A DNA stretch of 38,789 nt from Acidimicrobiia bacterium (GTDB taxonomy: Bacteria; Actinomycetota; Acidimicrobiia; Spongiisociales; UBA5794). The DNA lies in assembly GCA_030066715.1 (NCBI GenBank), contig JASJBC010000042.1:1-38789 (forward strand), written 5' to 3'. Below, one piece after another: positions 16,157-23,237 of the stretch. Below the pieces are notes generated by a model, which worked only from the letters and a program-made list of their open reading frames with translations, did no database searches and was not told the DNA's origin. Numbering within the stretch: the stretch's first letter is position 1; each line of letters begins with the position of its first letter. The position numbers and the translations under genes were made by a program.

Positions 16157-17181
16157 GGCATCCACCCCGCCATCGGCAAGCCCGCGGTCTCCTCGAGACC
16201 AAGCGCGATGTTGACCGACTGGACGGCCGCACCCGCCGTGCCCTTGGTGAGGTTGTCGATGGCCACGAGCACCACAGCGGTGTTCGTCCTCGGATCGAAG
16301 TGGGGCTGCACCAGCACCCGATTCGAGTTGGTTACCCATCTCGTGTTCGGCGAGACGTCCGAGATCTGCACAAAGGGTGTCTTCTCGTACGCACCGGCGA
16401 AGAGTGCGGCCACGGCCTCTCCGTCGACGCCTTCAGCCAGCGGGACGTAACACGTCGTGAGGATGCCTCGCTGCATCGGGATCAGATGCGGCGTGAAGAT
16501 GACCGCAGGCTCGAAGTCGCCAACTTGGCCCAGTACCTGCTCGATCTCCGGCTGATGGCGGTGGGTGAGCACGCCATAGGCGGCGGCACCCTCGTCCACC
16601 GCACCAAACATGAGGTTCTCCTTGGCAGCGCGGCCCGCCCCGGAAACCCCGGACACCGCGTCGACGATGACCGTGCCGGCGACCAAGCCTGCAGAGTGGA
16701 GCGGCGCAACCCCGAGCAGAGCCGAAGTGGGGTAGCAACCGGGAACCGCAATCCGGTCGGCTCCTGCCAACTGATCCGCAAACAGTTCGGGGAGCCCGTA
16801 CACCCACTTCCCGAGCTGTTCGGGATGAGGATGCGGCGACCCGTATGCGGCTTCGTAGCGCTCGGGACCGTCGAGCCTGAAGTCGCTCCCCAGATCCACG
16901 ACGACCCGTGTGCCGTTGGCGCGCATTCGCATCGCCGGTTCCGCCGACGTGCCGTGGGGAAGCGCAAAGAACGCAACGTCCACTTCGGGGAGCTGCTCAG
17001 GGTCGTTGCCGGCAAGCAGCCGCTCTCCCCCGCCGAGATGAGGGTGGACCTCACCCAGTCTGCGCCCGGCCTTGGAATGGGCACCGAGATAGCCGACTTC
17101 GAGCTGCGGGTGAGCGTCGATGAGTCTGATCAGTTCGCCGCCGCCGTGGCCGGAGGCTCCAAAAATGGCTGTGCGGATCAT
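16153..17181 (-). CDS. argC: N-acetyl-gamma-glutamyl-phosphate reductase
   Basis: A 342-residue NADPH-dependent reductase converting N-acetylglutamyl phosphate to the semialdehyde. The dinucleotide-binding start is AIFGASGHGGGELIRL (G-A-S-G-x-x-G). The active-site motif is VPGCYPTSALLGVAPL with the catalytic Cys. The second domain carries HRHQPEIEQVL and the FTPHLIPMQRGILTT motif. It is the first gene of the operon. The ATG is preceded by AAGGA, part of a possible leader hairpin (17187-17203), and by a promoter overlapped by an ARG-box-like dyad. Confidence 0.97.
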   Translation of the reverse strand: MIRTAIFGASGHGGGELIRLIDAHPQLEVGYLGAHSKAGRRLGEVHPHLGGGERLLAGNDPEQLPEVDVAFFALPHGTSAEPAMRMRANGTRVVVDLGSDFRLDGPERYEAAYGSPHPHPEQLGKWVYGLPELFADQLAGADRIAVPGCYPTSALLGVAPLHSAGLVAGTVIVDAVSGVSGAGRAAKENLMFGAVDEGAAAYGVLTHRHQPEIEQVLGQVGDFEPAVIFTPHLIPMQRGILTTCYVPLAEGVDGEAVAALFAGAYEKTPFVQISDVSPNTRWVTNSNRVLVQPHFDPRTNTAVVLVAIDNLTKGTAGAAVQSVNIALGLEETAGLPMAGWMP

Positions 17182-17186
17182 CGTTC

Positions 17187-17203
17187 CTTCTTTGGCAAAG
17201 AAG
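17187..17203 (-). promoter_or_regulatory. Possible leader hairpin covering the argC ribosome-binding site
   Basis: On the minus strand CTTCTTT, 3 nt, AAAGAAG: a perfect 7-bp stem. Its 3' arm runs into the AAGGA Shine-Dalgarno of argC. The predicted mRNA start (about 17201) is at the hairpin's 5' edge, so the stem would form almost at the mRNA end and could reduce argC translation. Confidence 0.45.
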
Positions 17204-17206
17204 AAA

Positions 17207-17236
17207 GATTATACGTATATGCACATAATCTGTCTA
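17207..17236 (-). promoter_or_regulatory. argC: arg operon promoter overlapped by an ARG-box-like dyad
   Basis: On the minus strand: -35 TAGACA (17236-17231), a 17-bp spacer, -10 TATAAT (17213-17208). The spacer and -10 coincide with a 24-bp imperfect palindrome. It has perfect GATTAT/ATAATC arms (17207-17212 and 17225-17230) and 9 of 12 positions symmetric. The half-sites resemble ArgR boxes (ATGCA-type cores). Binding of ArgR here would block the polymerase. Confidence 0.75.
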
Positions 17237-17244
17237 GTGGGGCT

Positions 17245-17802
17245 TCACTCTCCCTGGAGTCGGCGCAGGGTCTCGGCTCCGAGACGGTTGCCGGCGAGAT
17301 CGCCACGATGGATCTCCAGCGCCCACTGCGTCGCCAGCCGAGGGTAGTCGGCCTCGGGGGCATCCTCGAGGCCGACGAGCAGCTCCTCCAGCTCACCGGT
17401 AGTGGCGTCCACTCCGTCACCATGGGCCGCAACGATGTCGGCCAGCCGTTCCGGGTTCGCCACGTGCCCGAAGAAGAGCCGCAACAGCGCCGGGTGTTTC
17501 ACTACCGGCGGCTCCGGAACGGGGCCTTCGACCCATCGCACCAGCTCGGCATGGCCCGGCTCGGTCAACGAGTACATCGTCTTGTCGGGCCGATCCCGCT
17601 GCGCGACGGTCTCGGCGCTGACCAGACCCAGTTCCTCGAGCCGGCGCAGCTCGCGGTAGATCTGGCTCTGCGCCGGGCTCCAGTAGAAGTGCCGCAGGCT
17701 GGCCAGCGCCCACCGCCGGATCTCGTAACCGGAGAGCTTTCGACCAAACGAGAGCAGCCCCAGCACGGCGTATGACGAAGTAGGGAGGTTGACATCACTC
17801 AC
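17245..17802 (-). CDS. PadR-family transcriptional regulator
   Basis: A 185-residue protein. The N-terminal PadR winged helix begins SYAVLGLLSFGRKLSGYEI and continues SPAQSQIYRELRRLEELGLV, the recognition helix with the usual Y-R-x-L-x-x-L-E, then a wing ending KTMYSLTEPGHAEL. The C-terminal half (from about residue 95) is the Vir-like helical dimerisation region. The GTG start lies 7 nt after TATAGT, so the transcript is probably leaderless. The intergenic region to the divergent gene at 17868 holds a nested dyad (17821-17852) and is the likely autoregulatory operator. argC starts 63 bp after its stop but has its own promoter. Confidence 0.92.
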   Translation of the reverse strand: MSDVNLPTSSYAVLGLLSFGRKLSGYEIRRWALASLRHFYWSPAQSQIYRELRRLEELGLVSAETVAQRDRPDKTMYSLTEPGHAELVRWVEGPVPEPPVVKHPALLRLFFGHVANPERLADIVAAHGDGVDATTGELEELLVGLEDAPEADYPRLATQWALEIHRGDLAGNRLGAETLRRLQGE

Positions 17803-17809
17803 GCCCGTT

Positions 17810-17815
17810 ACTATA
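17810..17815 (-). promoter_or_regulatory. -10 element of the PadR gene
   Basis: TATAGT on the minus strand ends 7 nt before the GTG at 17802. The spacer region upstream carries the dyad at 17823-17835, so the operator would overlap the promoter. Confidence 0.5.
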
Positions 17816-17820
17816 ACTAA

Positions 17821-17852
17821 TCGTCATAATATGACTAACAGTCATATGACGA
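17821..17852. promoter_or_regulatory. Nested inverted repeats, probable PadR operator
   Basis: GTCAT-aat-ATGAC (17823-17835) and the perfect 10-bp palindrome GTCATATGAC (17841-17850) sit side by side. The pair is itself arranged as a larger inverted repeat running from TCGTCAT to ATGACGA. It lies between two divergent genes, one for a PadR regulator, and overlaps the upstream part of the PadR promoter. Confidence 0.65.
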
Positions 17853-17867
17853 AGACGGGAGATCGAA

Positions 17868-18161
17868 TTGGATCAAGAGCGAGTGCTGGCCCTGAATCCA
17901 AAGGAGGGTGCTCAGGGCACAAACATCCTGCGTTCCATGTACGACCCGGTGAAGGCGGCGATCCTGGCGGCGATCGGCGAGCATGGGGAGTTGGCATTCA
18001 GTGACCTGCGCGCCGAGGTGGAGGCCAGGACACCTGCGAGCATGTGGGAGTCCGCGAGCGTCGGCTGGTACACAACCACGGTGAAGCTCGATCTCGAGGC
18101 ACGCGGCCTCATCGAGCGGGTTCCGCGCTCCAGCCCGCAACTCCTCCGTCTCGGCGGCTAA
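17868..18161 (+). CDS. Small winged-helix-like protein, resembles DUF6958
   Basis: A 97-residue protein. The order LNPKEGAQGTNILRSMYDPVKAAILAAIGEHGELAFSDL followed by SVGWYTTTVKLDLEARGLIERVP matches, as I recall, the DUF6958 group; the second half looks like a recognition helix plus wing (V-K-L-D-L-E-A-R-G-L-I-E-R-V). It probably binds nucleic acid, but no role is known. The start is a TTG preceded at 7 nt by GGGAG; a GTG at 17883 is possible. It diverges from the PadR gene across a shared operator, so PadR control is likely. Confidence 0.7.
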   Translation: MDQERVLALNPKEGAQGTNILRSMYDPVKAAILAAIGEHGELAFSDLRAEVEARTPASMWESASVGWYTTTVKLDLEARGLIERVPRSSPQLLRLGG

Positions 18162-18176
18162 CCGGGAAGGGGTCGG

Positions 18177-18182
18177 TATCCT
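18177..18182 (+). promoter_or_regulatory. -10 element of the 50-residue gene, probable leaderless start
   Basis: TATCCT, 6 nt, ATG at 18189. Confidence 0.45.
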
Positions 18183-18188
18183 CGGCCC

Positions 18189-18341
18189 ATGACGTGGCTA
18201 CTGGCTCACCAAGGCGGCTGGGACGAGATCCTGCTGTTCGTGGGGCCGATCGTCGTCGCCTTCTTGGTGATTCGCAGCCTGGAGCGCCGCGGCAAGAAGC
18301 AACAGGACGAAACTCAGGACTCGCAGAACTCAGTTCCGTAG
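18189..18341 (+). CDS. 50-residue single-pass membrane protein
   Basis: A short frame from ATG to TAG. The sequence begins MTWLLAHQGGWDEILLFVGP, runs into a hydrophobic helix (ILLFVGPIVVAFLVI) and ends in a charged, Gln-rich tail (RSLERRGKKQQDETQDSQ). Helix followed by a positively charged flank is the pattern of a real small membrane protein. A -10 hexamer at the leaderless distance supports it. Small proteins with W-x-E-I-L-L-F-x-x-P-x-x-V are common in high-GC actinobacteria, as far as I recall, but have no function. The last 28 bp overlap the 3' end of the convergent membrane-protein gene. Confidence 0.6.
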   Translation: MTWLLAHQGGWDEILLFVGPIVVAFLVIRSLERRGKKQQDETQDSQNSVP

Positions 18342-19921
18342 ATGTTGTCGGCGGCACTGTCCAGGTAGACGCCAACGAGTTCGAGCTTGTGCTCCTCGGT
18401 GTCCGATACCGCCGTCGCCACCAGATCGGCGACCACGTCACAGCGTTGCTCGTTGCCCTCGGGTGTGTTGTCGAAGTTGACGAGAAGCAACCCCGCCTCG
18501 TTTTGCAGCCTGGTGTCGAGCCGCGAGTTCACGCTCGCCATATCGCCCTGATTGACGATCGAGGTCAGCGCCAGCGCCAGGGCCAGACAGGCCGACATGA
18601 CAAGGGCCGATCGATCGTAGAGCCAGTCATACAGGGCAGTGAGGGCGATACCGAGGATCACAGCCCACGCCATCCAGGAAAGGCCGGTCTCCCGCCACGG
18701 CGAGATGTCCGCACCACGATCCTGCAGCCCGCCGCTGAGTGCGGCCAAAGCAGCGGCACCGAATAGAACCATCACGAAGTAGATGCCCATGAGCGTCATC
18801 GGCACCCGGGGATGGCGTCCCCTGGTGTCCTCGTCCCGCTCGATGGCGGTGCGGCGCAGCACCGTGAAGACCAATCCCGCCCCGACTGCCGCCGGAAGCA
18901 GGAACTCCGGCGCCCTCCGCACCCAACTCAACAGGTTGAGCTGGCTCCACTGCGGCACCGGCCAGAAGGACGCCCCGAGCCGGTAGAACAGGCTCGTGAA
19001 GGCGTCACCGCCAACCGACACTTCCGCCGCCCGGTAGCAAGCGAGTTCGGCACAGCGCTGGGCAATGGAGGCCCTGGTGGGGATGAAGACAACCAGGAAG
19101 CCGGTGACGACCAGCGCCCAGAGGAGGAATGCCTCCGAGTGGAAGAGGTCCTTCCACGTCGCCACCCACGAGTCACCGGAGGCGAAGGACAACAACAGAA
19201 GATGGATGACCCCGAGGGGCAAAGCCAGGTAGGCAATCTCGATCATGCTGGCGAGCAGGGCGCCGATCACGACCGCACTGCCCACCCGCACCCACATGCG
19301 GCGCAAGGGTTGACCCGACCGGTACCGCAGCCAGCTCCGGCCGAACCACAGCGGCACAGCCAGAACGACGGCCGCCGTCCCGAGATACAGCCCGGGGAAC
19401 AGAGTCAGCGGATGGGTCGCCGGGTTGAACAGAACCAGCGAGATACCGATCAGGACCGCAGTCAGACCGTACAGACGCCGCCAATGCACATCTGTGGCCT
19501 TGCCGCCGGCGGCCCGGCGATATTGGTCGATGGTCATCATCACCATCGTCACCAAGAGGAAGATCATCGCAATCTTGACGACCGCCATGGTCACGTTGGG
19601 GGCGATCCCGGTGGCGGCACTGATGCGCACGACGACCCAGTGCTCGAGGTAGAAGAGGAGTCGGCTGAACGGGCGAAACACGCCGAGATCGAGGTATCCG
19701 GGGATCTCATCGATCACCCGCCCGACCAGCTCCCACGGTCTGGCTCCAACCAAATGCTCGGGCATGTACATGATGAAGCGCTCGTCGGCCCATTGCCGTG
19801 CCACCAGGGCGGGTAGGGCGACAATGGCGGAGAGAATGACCGATACCTGGATCGAGAACCGCACCACCGGGTTCGACTTGAGAAAGCGGCGCCGCCATAG
19901 CGACTGAATCTCGGCCATCAT
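18314..19921 (-). CDS. Large polytopic membrane protein of unknown function
   Basis: 535 residues with about ten predicted membrane helices. The first is after residue 20 (FSIQVSVILSAIVALPALVA). An extracytoplasmic-looking loop follows with ERFIMYMPEHLVGARPWELVGRVIDEIPGYLDLGVFRPFSR. Further helices come in groups, and a C-terminal soluble tail of about 90 residues has two Cys (EQRCDVV and GTEFCES). The early loop with a charged motif before helix 2 recalls GT-C type glycosyltransferases or related polyprenyl-sugar enzymes, but I see no convincing catalytic motif, so no function is assigned. There are two adjacent ATGs (19921, 19918). TAACCT on the minus strand ends 6 nt before the second, favouring 19918. 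It diverges from yjjI. Confidence 0.7.
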   Translation of the reverse strand: MMAEIQSLWRRRFLKSNPVVRFSIQVSVILSAIVALPALVARQWADERFIMYMPEHLVGARPWELVGRVIDEIPGYLDLGVFRPFSRLLFYLEHWVVVRISAATGIAPNVTMAVVKIAMIFLLVTMVMMTIDQYRRAAGGKATDVHWRRLYGLTAVLIGISLVLFNPATHPLTLFPGLYLGTAAVVLAVPLWFGRSWLRYRSGQPLRRMWVRVGSAVVIGALLASMIEIAYLALPLGVIHLLLLSFASGDSWVATWKDLFHSEAFLLWALVVTGFLVVFIPTRASIAQRCAELACYRAAEVSVGGDAFTSLFYRLGASFWPVPQWSQLNLLSWVRRAPEFLLPAAVGAGLVFTVLRRTAIERDEDTRGRHPRVPMTLMGIYFVMVLFGAAALAALSGGLQDRGADISPWRETGLSWMAWAVILGIALTALYDWLYDRSALVMSACLALALALTSIVNQGDMASVNSRLDTRLQNEAGLLLVNFDNTPEGNEQRCDVVADLVATAVSDTEEHKLELVGVYLDSAADNIYGTEFCES

Positions 19922-19991
19922 GTGAGGTTAACGACCTTCGGACAACCTCTAGTGGATCAGTAGCCGATTGCCGGACGGACAAACTCGATAA

Positions 19992-20014
19992 TTGTCTAGC
20001 AGCCTTCTAGACAA
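19992..20014. promoter_or_regulatory. Inverted repeat upstream of yjjI, probable operator
   Basis: TTGTCTAG, 7 nt, CTAGACAA: perfect 8-bp arms. It lies 43 bp before the yjjI ATG and just after a GATAAT (19987-19992) that could be the -10. The spacing suits a repressor dimer. The arms start and end like Rex boxes (TTGT...ACAA) but lack the rest of that consensus, so the regulator is open. Confidence 0.6.
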
Positions 20015-20057
20015 AAGGGCTCAGCTGCGGCAAACTCGGCAGCGGAGGATCTAACAA

Positions 20058-21611
20058 ATGAACATGGACGAATTCCGGTCGAGAGCCAGGGACATCGTCA
20101 ACGACCCGACCCTGACCTTTCACCAGCGCAAGCACTATCTGGCGTGGCTCGCCGAGAACGCCCTCGAGTACCCGGCGCTCAGCACGGCGGCCGCGGAAGC
20201 TCTGAACAAGCAGATCATCTGCGATCTGTTCGAGGGCAGTGCCCCCTATCGCGGCCGCTACATCCTGCCGGACTACGGAAAGGCTCTGCGCAACGGATCG
20301 GCTCACCTCGAGTTGGATCCTCCCACCGACCTGGACGAGGCACTGAACTTCCTGCTGATCATGTACACGCAGGTCCCTTCGATCACCGGATACCCCGTCT
20401 ACCTCGGCGACTTCGACAAGATCCTGGCCCCCTATGTCACCGATGCGATCAGCGACGATGACCTTTACAGGAAGCTCGAGCTCTTCTACCGGGCACTGGA
20501 CCGGATGCTCCCCGACGCGTTCGTGCACACCGATCTCGGGCCACACGACAGCCGGATCGCTCGTGCCATCCTGAGGATCGATCGGGAGCTGCTCCAGGTC
20601 GTCCCCAACATCACACTGAAGGTCGATCCTGAGCTGACCCCGGACGATCTGCTCCTCGAAGCCGTTTTGACGGTATTCGAGACGGGCAAGCCCCACTTCG
20701 TGAACCATCCGCTGATGGTGCGCGACCTCGGCGAGGACTACGCGGCGGTGAGTTGCTACAACTCACTGAAGATCGGTGGCGGCTCTCACACCCTGAACAG
20801 GCTCAATCTCAAGGAGGTCGCACTCCTCCATCAGGGTGACATCGACAGCTTCATCGACACCACGCTCCCCCACTATGTGGAGCTGCTTGCGGAGTTGATC
20901 GAAGCTCGCATCCGGTATCTGGTCGAGGAAGCGAAGTTCTTCGAGCACGACTTCCTCGCCGTCGAGGGTCTCATCGAGCTGGACAAGTTCTCTGCAATGT
21001 ACGGCGTGTACGGACTCGCCGAGGCCGTGGATATCCTGATGGAAGCGGCGGGCAAGGACGGCCGGTACGGGCACGATGCCGAAGCCAACGAGCTGTCCTA
21101 TCGGATCACCCGCACGATCGCCGACCTCGTTGCGCAGCGCCCGATGCCCTACTGCGAGGGCAACAACGGCCGTGCCTTCATGCACTCCCAGTCCGGCATC
21201 GACAGCGATCTCGAGGTGACCGCCGGCACACGGGTTCCCATCGGCGAGGAGCCCGAGATGTTCGACCACATTCGGGCCGTCGCTCCCCACCACGATCTCT
21301 TCCCGGCGGGAGTCAGCGACATATTCCACGTCGAGGACACCGTACGTCGTAACCCCTCCGCGATGGTCGATATCATCCGTGGCGCCTTCAGGGAAGGCAT
21401 GCGGGACTTCACGTTCAATCTCGCCACGAACGGATTCATCCGCATTACCGGATACCTGGTCCGGAAGTGCGACGTGGAGCAGTTCGACGAGATGGGCGCC
21501 CGGCACGGCAGCACGACATTTGCGGCCGGGTCGGTGAAGAACTCGCATGTAACGGAGAGATACGTGAAGCGGGTCCTCAGCCGTGAAAGCAGCCCAAGGG
21601 CACCTCAATGA
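20058..21611 (+). CDS. yjjI: YjjI-family glycine-radical enzyme
   Basis: A 517-residue protein matching the size of E. coli YjjI, much shorter than pyruvate formate-lyase or diol dehydratases. The active-site Cys is in DYAAVSCYNSLKIGGG (Cys233). The radical glycine is in GFIRITGYLVRKC, Gly465 of R-I-T-G-Y, near the C-terminus as in all glycine-radical enzymes. The middle carries QRPMPYCEGNNGRAFMHSQS. Its reaction is unknown. The activase gene yjjW follows with 29 bp overlap, so a complete two-gene system is present. A GGAGGA Shine-Dalgarno sits 8 nt before the ATG, and the promoter region has a perfect inverted repeat. The radical is destroyed by oxygen, so expression is probably limited to low-oxygen conditions (inference). 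Confidence 0.93.
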   Translation: MNMDEFRSRARDIVNDPTLTFHQRKHYLAWLAENALEYPALSTAAAEALNKQIICDLFEGSAPYRGRYILPDYGKALRNGSAHLELDPPTDLDEALNFLLIMYTQVPSITGYPVYLGDFDKILAPYVTDAISDDDLYRKLELFYRALDRMLPDAFVHTDLGPHDSRIARAILRIDRELLQVVPNITLKVDPELTPDDLLLEAVLTVFETGKPHFVNHPLMVRDLGEDYAAVSCYNSLKIGGGSHTLNRLNLKEVALLHQGDIDSFIDTTLPHYVELLAELIEARIRYLVEEAKFFEHDFLAVEGLIELDKFSAMYGVYGLAEAVDILMEAAGKDGRYGHDAEANELSYRITRTIADLVAQRPMPYCEGNNGRAFMHSQSGIDSDLEVTAGTRVPIGEEPEMFDHIRAVAPHHDLFPAGVSDIFHVEDTVRRNPSAMVDIIRGAFREGMRDFTFNLATNGFIRITGYLVRKCDVEQFDEMGARHGSTTFAAGSVKNSHVTERYVKRVLSRESSPRAPQ

Positions 21612-22440
21612 TGTAATACGGTTCAGTGCGGTCGACGGACCGGGCAACCGTTTTGTGGTGTTTCTCCAGGGATGCAACTTCAACTGCATCGCCTGTCACA
21701 ACCCGTACACGATCAACGACTGTGACAGCTGTGGCGTCTGCGTGGAGCCGTGCCCCGAAATGGCTCTCTGGTTCGATGGGCACCACCGAGTAGTCGTCGA
21801 CGACGACGTGTGCACGCAATGCGACATCTGCATCCAGGTGTGCCCCCGTGACAGCACCCCGTTGAGCCAGATGATTCGTCTCGACAGCCTGACCCGCCAA
21901 ATCGACGAGGTCTCCCCGTTCATATCCGGTATCACCGTCTCCGGCGGCGAGCCGACGCTACAGGCGGACTTCGTCACCAGCTTGTTCAGTGCGATCAAGT
22001 GCGACGGGAAGCTCAGCCGCTTGACCACTTTTGTGGACTCCAATGGTCACGCCGGCCGCGATGTCTGGGACCGCCTTCTTCCCGTCATGGACGGAGCCAT
22101 GATCGACCTCAAGGCGCTGGATCCCGACACCCATCGCGAGATGACGGGATCCGGCAACGAACTCGTGCTGGAGACGATCCGGTATCTCGCCGAGTGGGAC
22201 CGCTTGTACGAAGTCCGGCTGTTGATGGTTCCCGGCAAGAACGACTCTCCTGAAGCCGTTGCCGCCACCGCCCGATGGCTGTACGACGTCGACCCGGCCA
22301 TGCGAGTCAAGCTCATCGGCTTCCGCCAGCACGGCGTCCGCCCACAGTTCGCCGACATCCCGGAAGCCGACCCGGACCACATGGCCGAGCTGGCCGACAT
22401 TTTGCGCACCACCGGCTTCGCCGATCTCCTGGTGGTCTGA
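21583..22440 (+). CDS. yjjW: YjjW-family glycine-radical enzyme activase (radical SAM)
   Basis: 285 residues. The radical SAM cluster motif is GCNFNCIACHN (Cys31, Cys35, Cys38). It is followed by a ferredoxin-like insert with two 4Fe-4S sets: CDSCGVCVEPCP (47-57) and CTQCDICIQVCP (77-87). The SAM-binding VSGGEPTLQ and later LKALDPDTHREMTG complete the activase fold. It would abstract the hydrogen from Gly465 of the YjjI protein. The GTG start lies within the 3' end of yjjI (29-bp overlap), implying translational coupling and stoichiometric synthesis. Confidence 0.94.
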   Translation: MKAAQGHLNDVIRFSAVDGPGNRFVVFLQGCNFNCIACHNPYTINDCDSCGVCVEPCPEMALWFDGHHRVVVDDDVCTQCDICIQVCPRDSTPLSQMIRLDSLTRQIDEVSPFISGITVSGGEPTLQADFVTSLFSAIKCDGKLSRLTTFVDSNGHAGRDVWDRLLPVMDGAMIDLKALDPDTHREMTGSGNELVLETIRYLAEWDRLYEVRLLMVPGKNDSPEAVAATARWLYDVDPAMRVKLIGFRQHGVRPQFADIPEADPDHMAELADILRTTGFADLLVV

Positions 22441-22505
22441 GACCCATTGCCCTCAAGGTGTGATCCTCACGACCCGATTCCTCTGTAGTTGACAGAAAGC
22501 AGCGC

Positions 22506-23237
22506 GTGCACGACTTCTACGGATCGGTCTTCCTTCTCGATGACCCAGACTCTGTGCTCGATGCCAAGGTCACCGTTGATCTCAACCGGGTGATCATCCA
22601 GGCGGACAACACGGAAATCGGGGCCTGGCGTCATGCCGACGTTCGCGTCAAGAAGGTCAAGGGCAAGGTCCACCTGATCGCCGACGACGAAACCCTGGTG
22701 CTCGAGTTGGAGGGCCAGGAGTTCTTCCTCGACCTTCTCGGCGCCAACGATGACGGACCACCGAAGTCACGACGGCGCCGCAAGGCCGAGTCCCAATACG
22801 GCAAGGGGCCGAGCTCCGCATTCAGCCTGGCCAACGTCAAGGAACTCGCCAGAGAGAACGCTGCGGAGCAGATCGATCGCCGGCTCGCCATCGCCATGGC
22901 GGTCGCCGCCCTCGCCATCCTCGGCGGCGCCGCTCTCACCTGGGGCCCGTTCCGGCTGATGGACCCGGGCAGCTTCCCCATCGCACGGCTCCTCGCCGGC
23001 TTTGGCGGATTGGGCGGGCTCCTCGCCCTGTACTTGGCCTACTTCGACCGCAACCGGGCCATGGGGTCGGCGGCGGCCATATCGGCAGGCTTCGTGACCT
23101 TCTGCATCGTGTATCTGTATGCCCGGAGCGCCCGGCTCGGTATCGGGTTCATCCTCGTTCTGCTCGGCGCACAGGCACTGATGACGGCAGGGATCCTCGG
23201 GCTGGTGCGGCGTCGCACCGAACCGGAAGACGACTAG
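22506..23237 (+). CDS. Hypothetical protein: soluble N-terminal domain plus four membrane helices
   Basis: 243 residues. The first 85 residues form a beta-rich soluble domain (FYGSVFLLDD...VTVDLNRVIIQADNTEIGAW...VHLIADDETLVLEL) that looks like a GRAM/PH-type fold. A basic linker with RRRRK and a hydrophilic region follow. Then come four membrane helices from about residue 130: LAIAMAVAALAILGGAALTW, ARLLAGFGGLGGLLALYLAYF, AAAISAGFVTFCIVYLY and GIGFILVLLGAQALMTAGIL. I do not know the function. The start is a GTG with a weak ribosome-binding site. The stop overlaps that of cca (4 bp, convergent). Confidence 0.75.
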   Translation: MHDFYGSVFLLDDPDSVLDAKVTVDLNRVIIQADNTEIGAWRHADVRVKKVKGKVHLIADDETLVLELEGQEFFLDLLGANDDGPPKSRRRRKAESQYGKGPSSAFSLANVKELARENAAEQIDRRLAIAMAVAALAILGGAALTWGPFRLMDPGSFPIARLLAGFGGLGGLLALYLAYFDRNRAMGSAAAISAGFVTFCIVYLYARSARLGIGFILVLLGAQALMTAGILGLVRRRTEPEDD

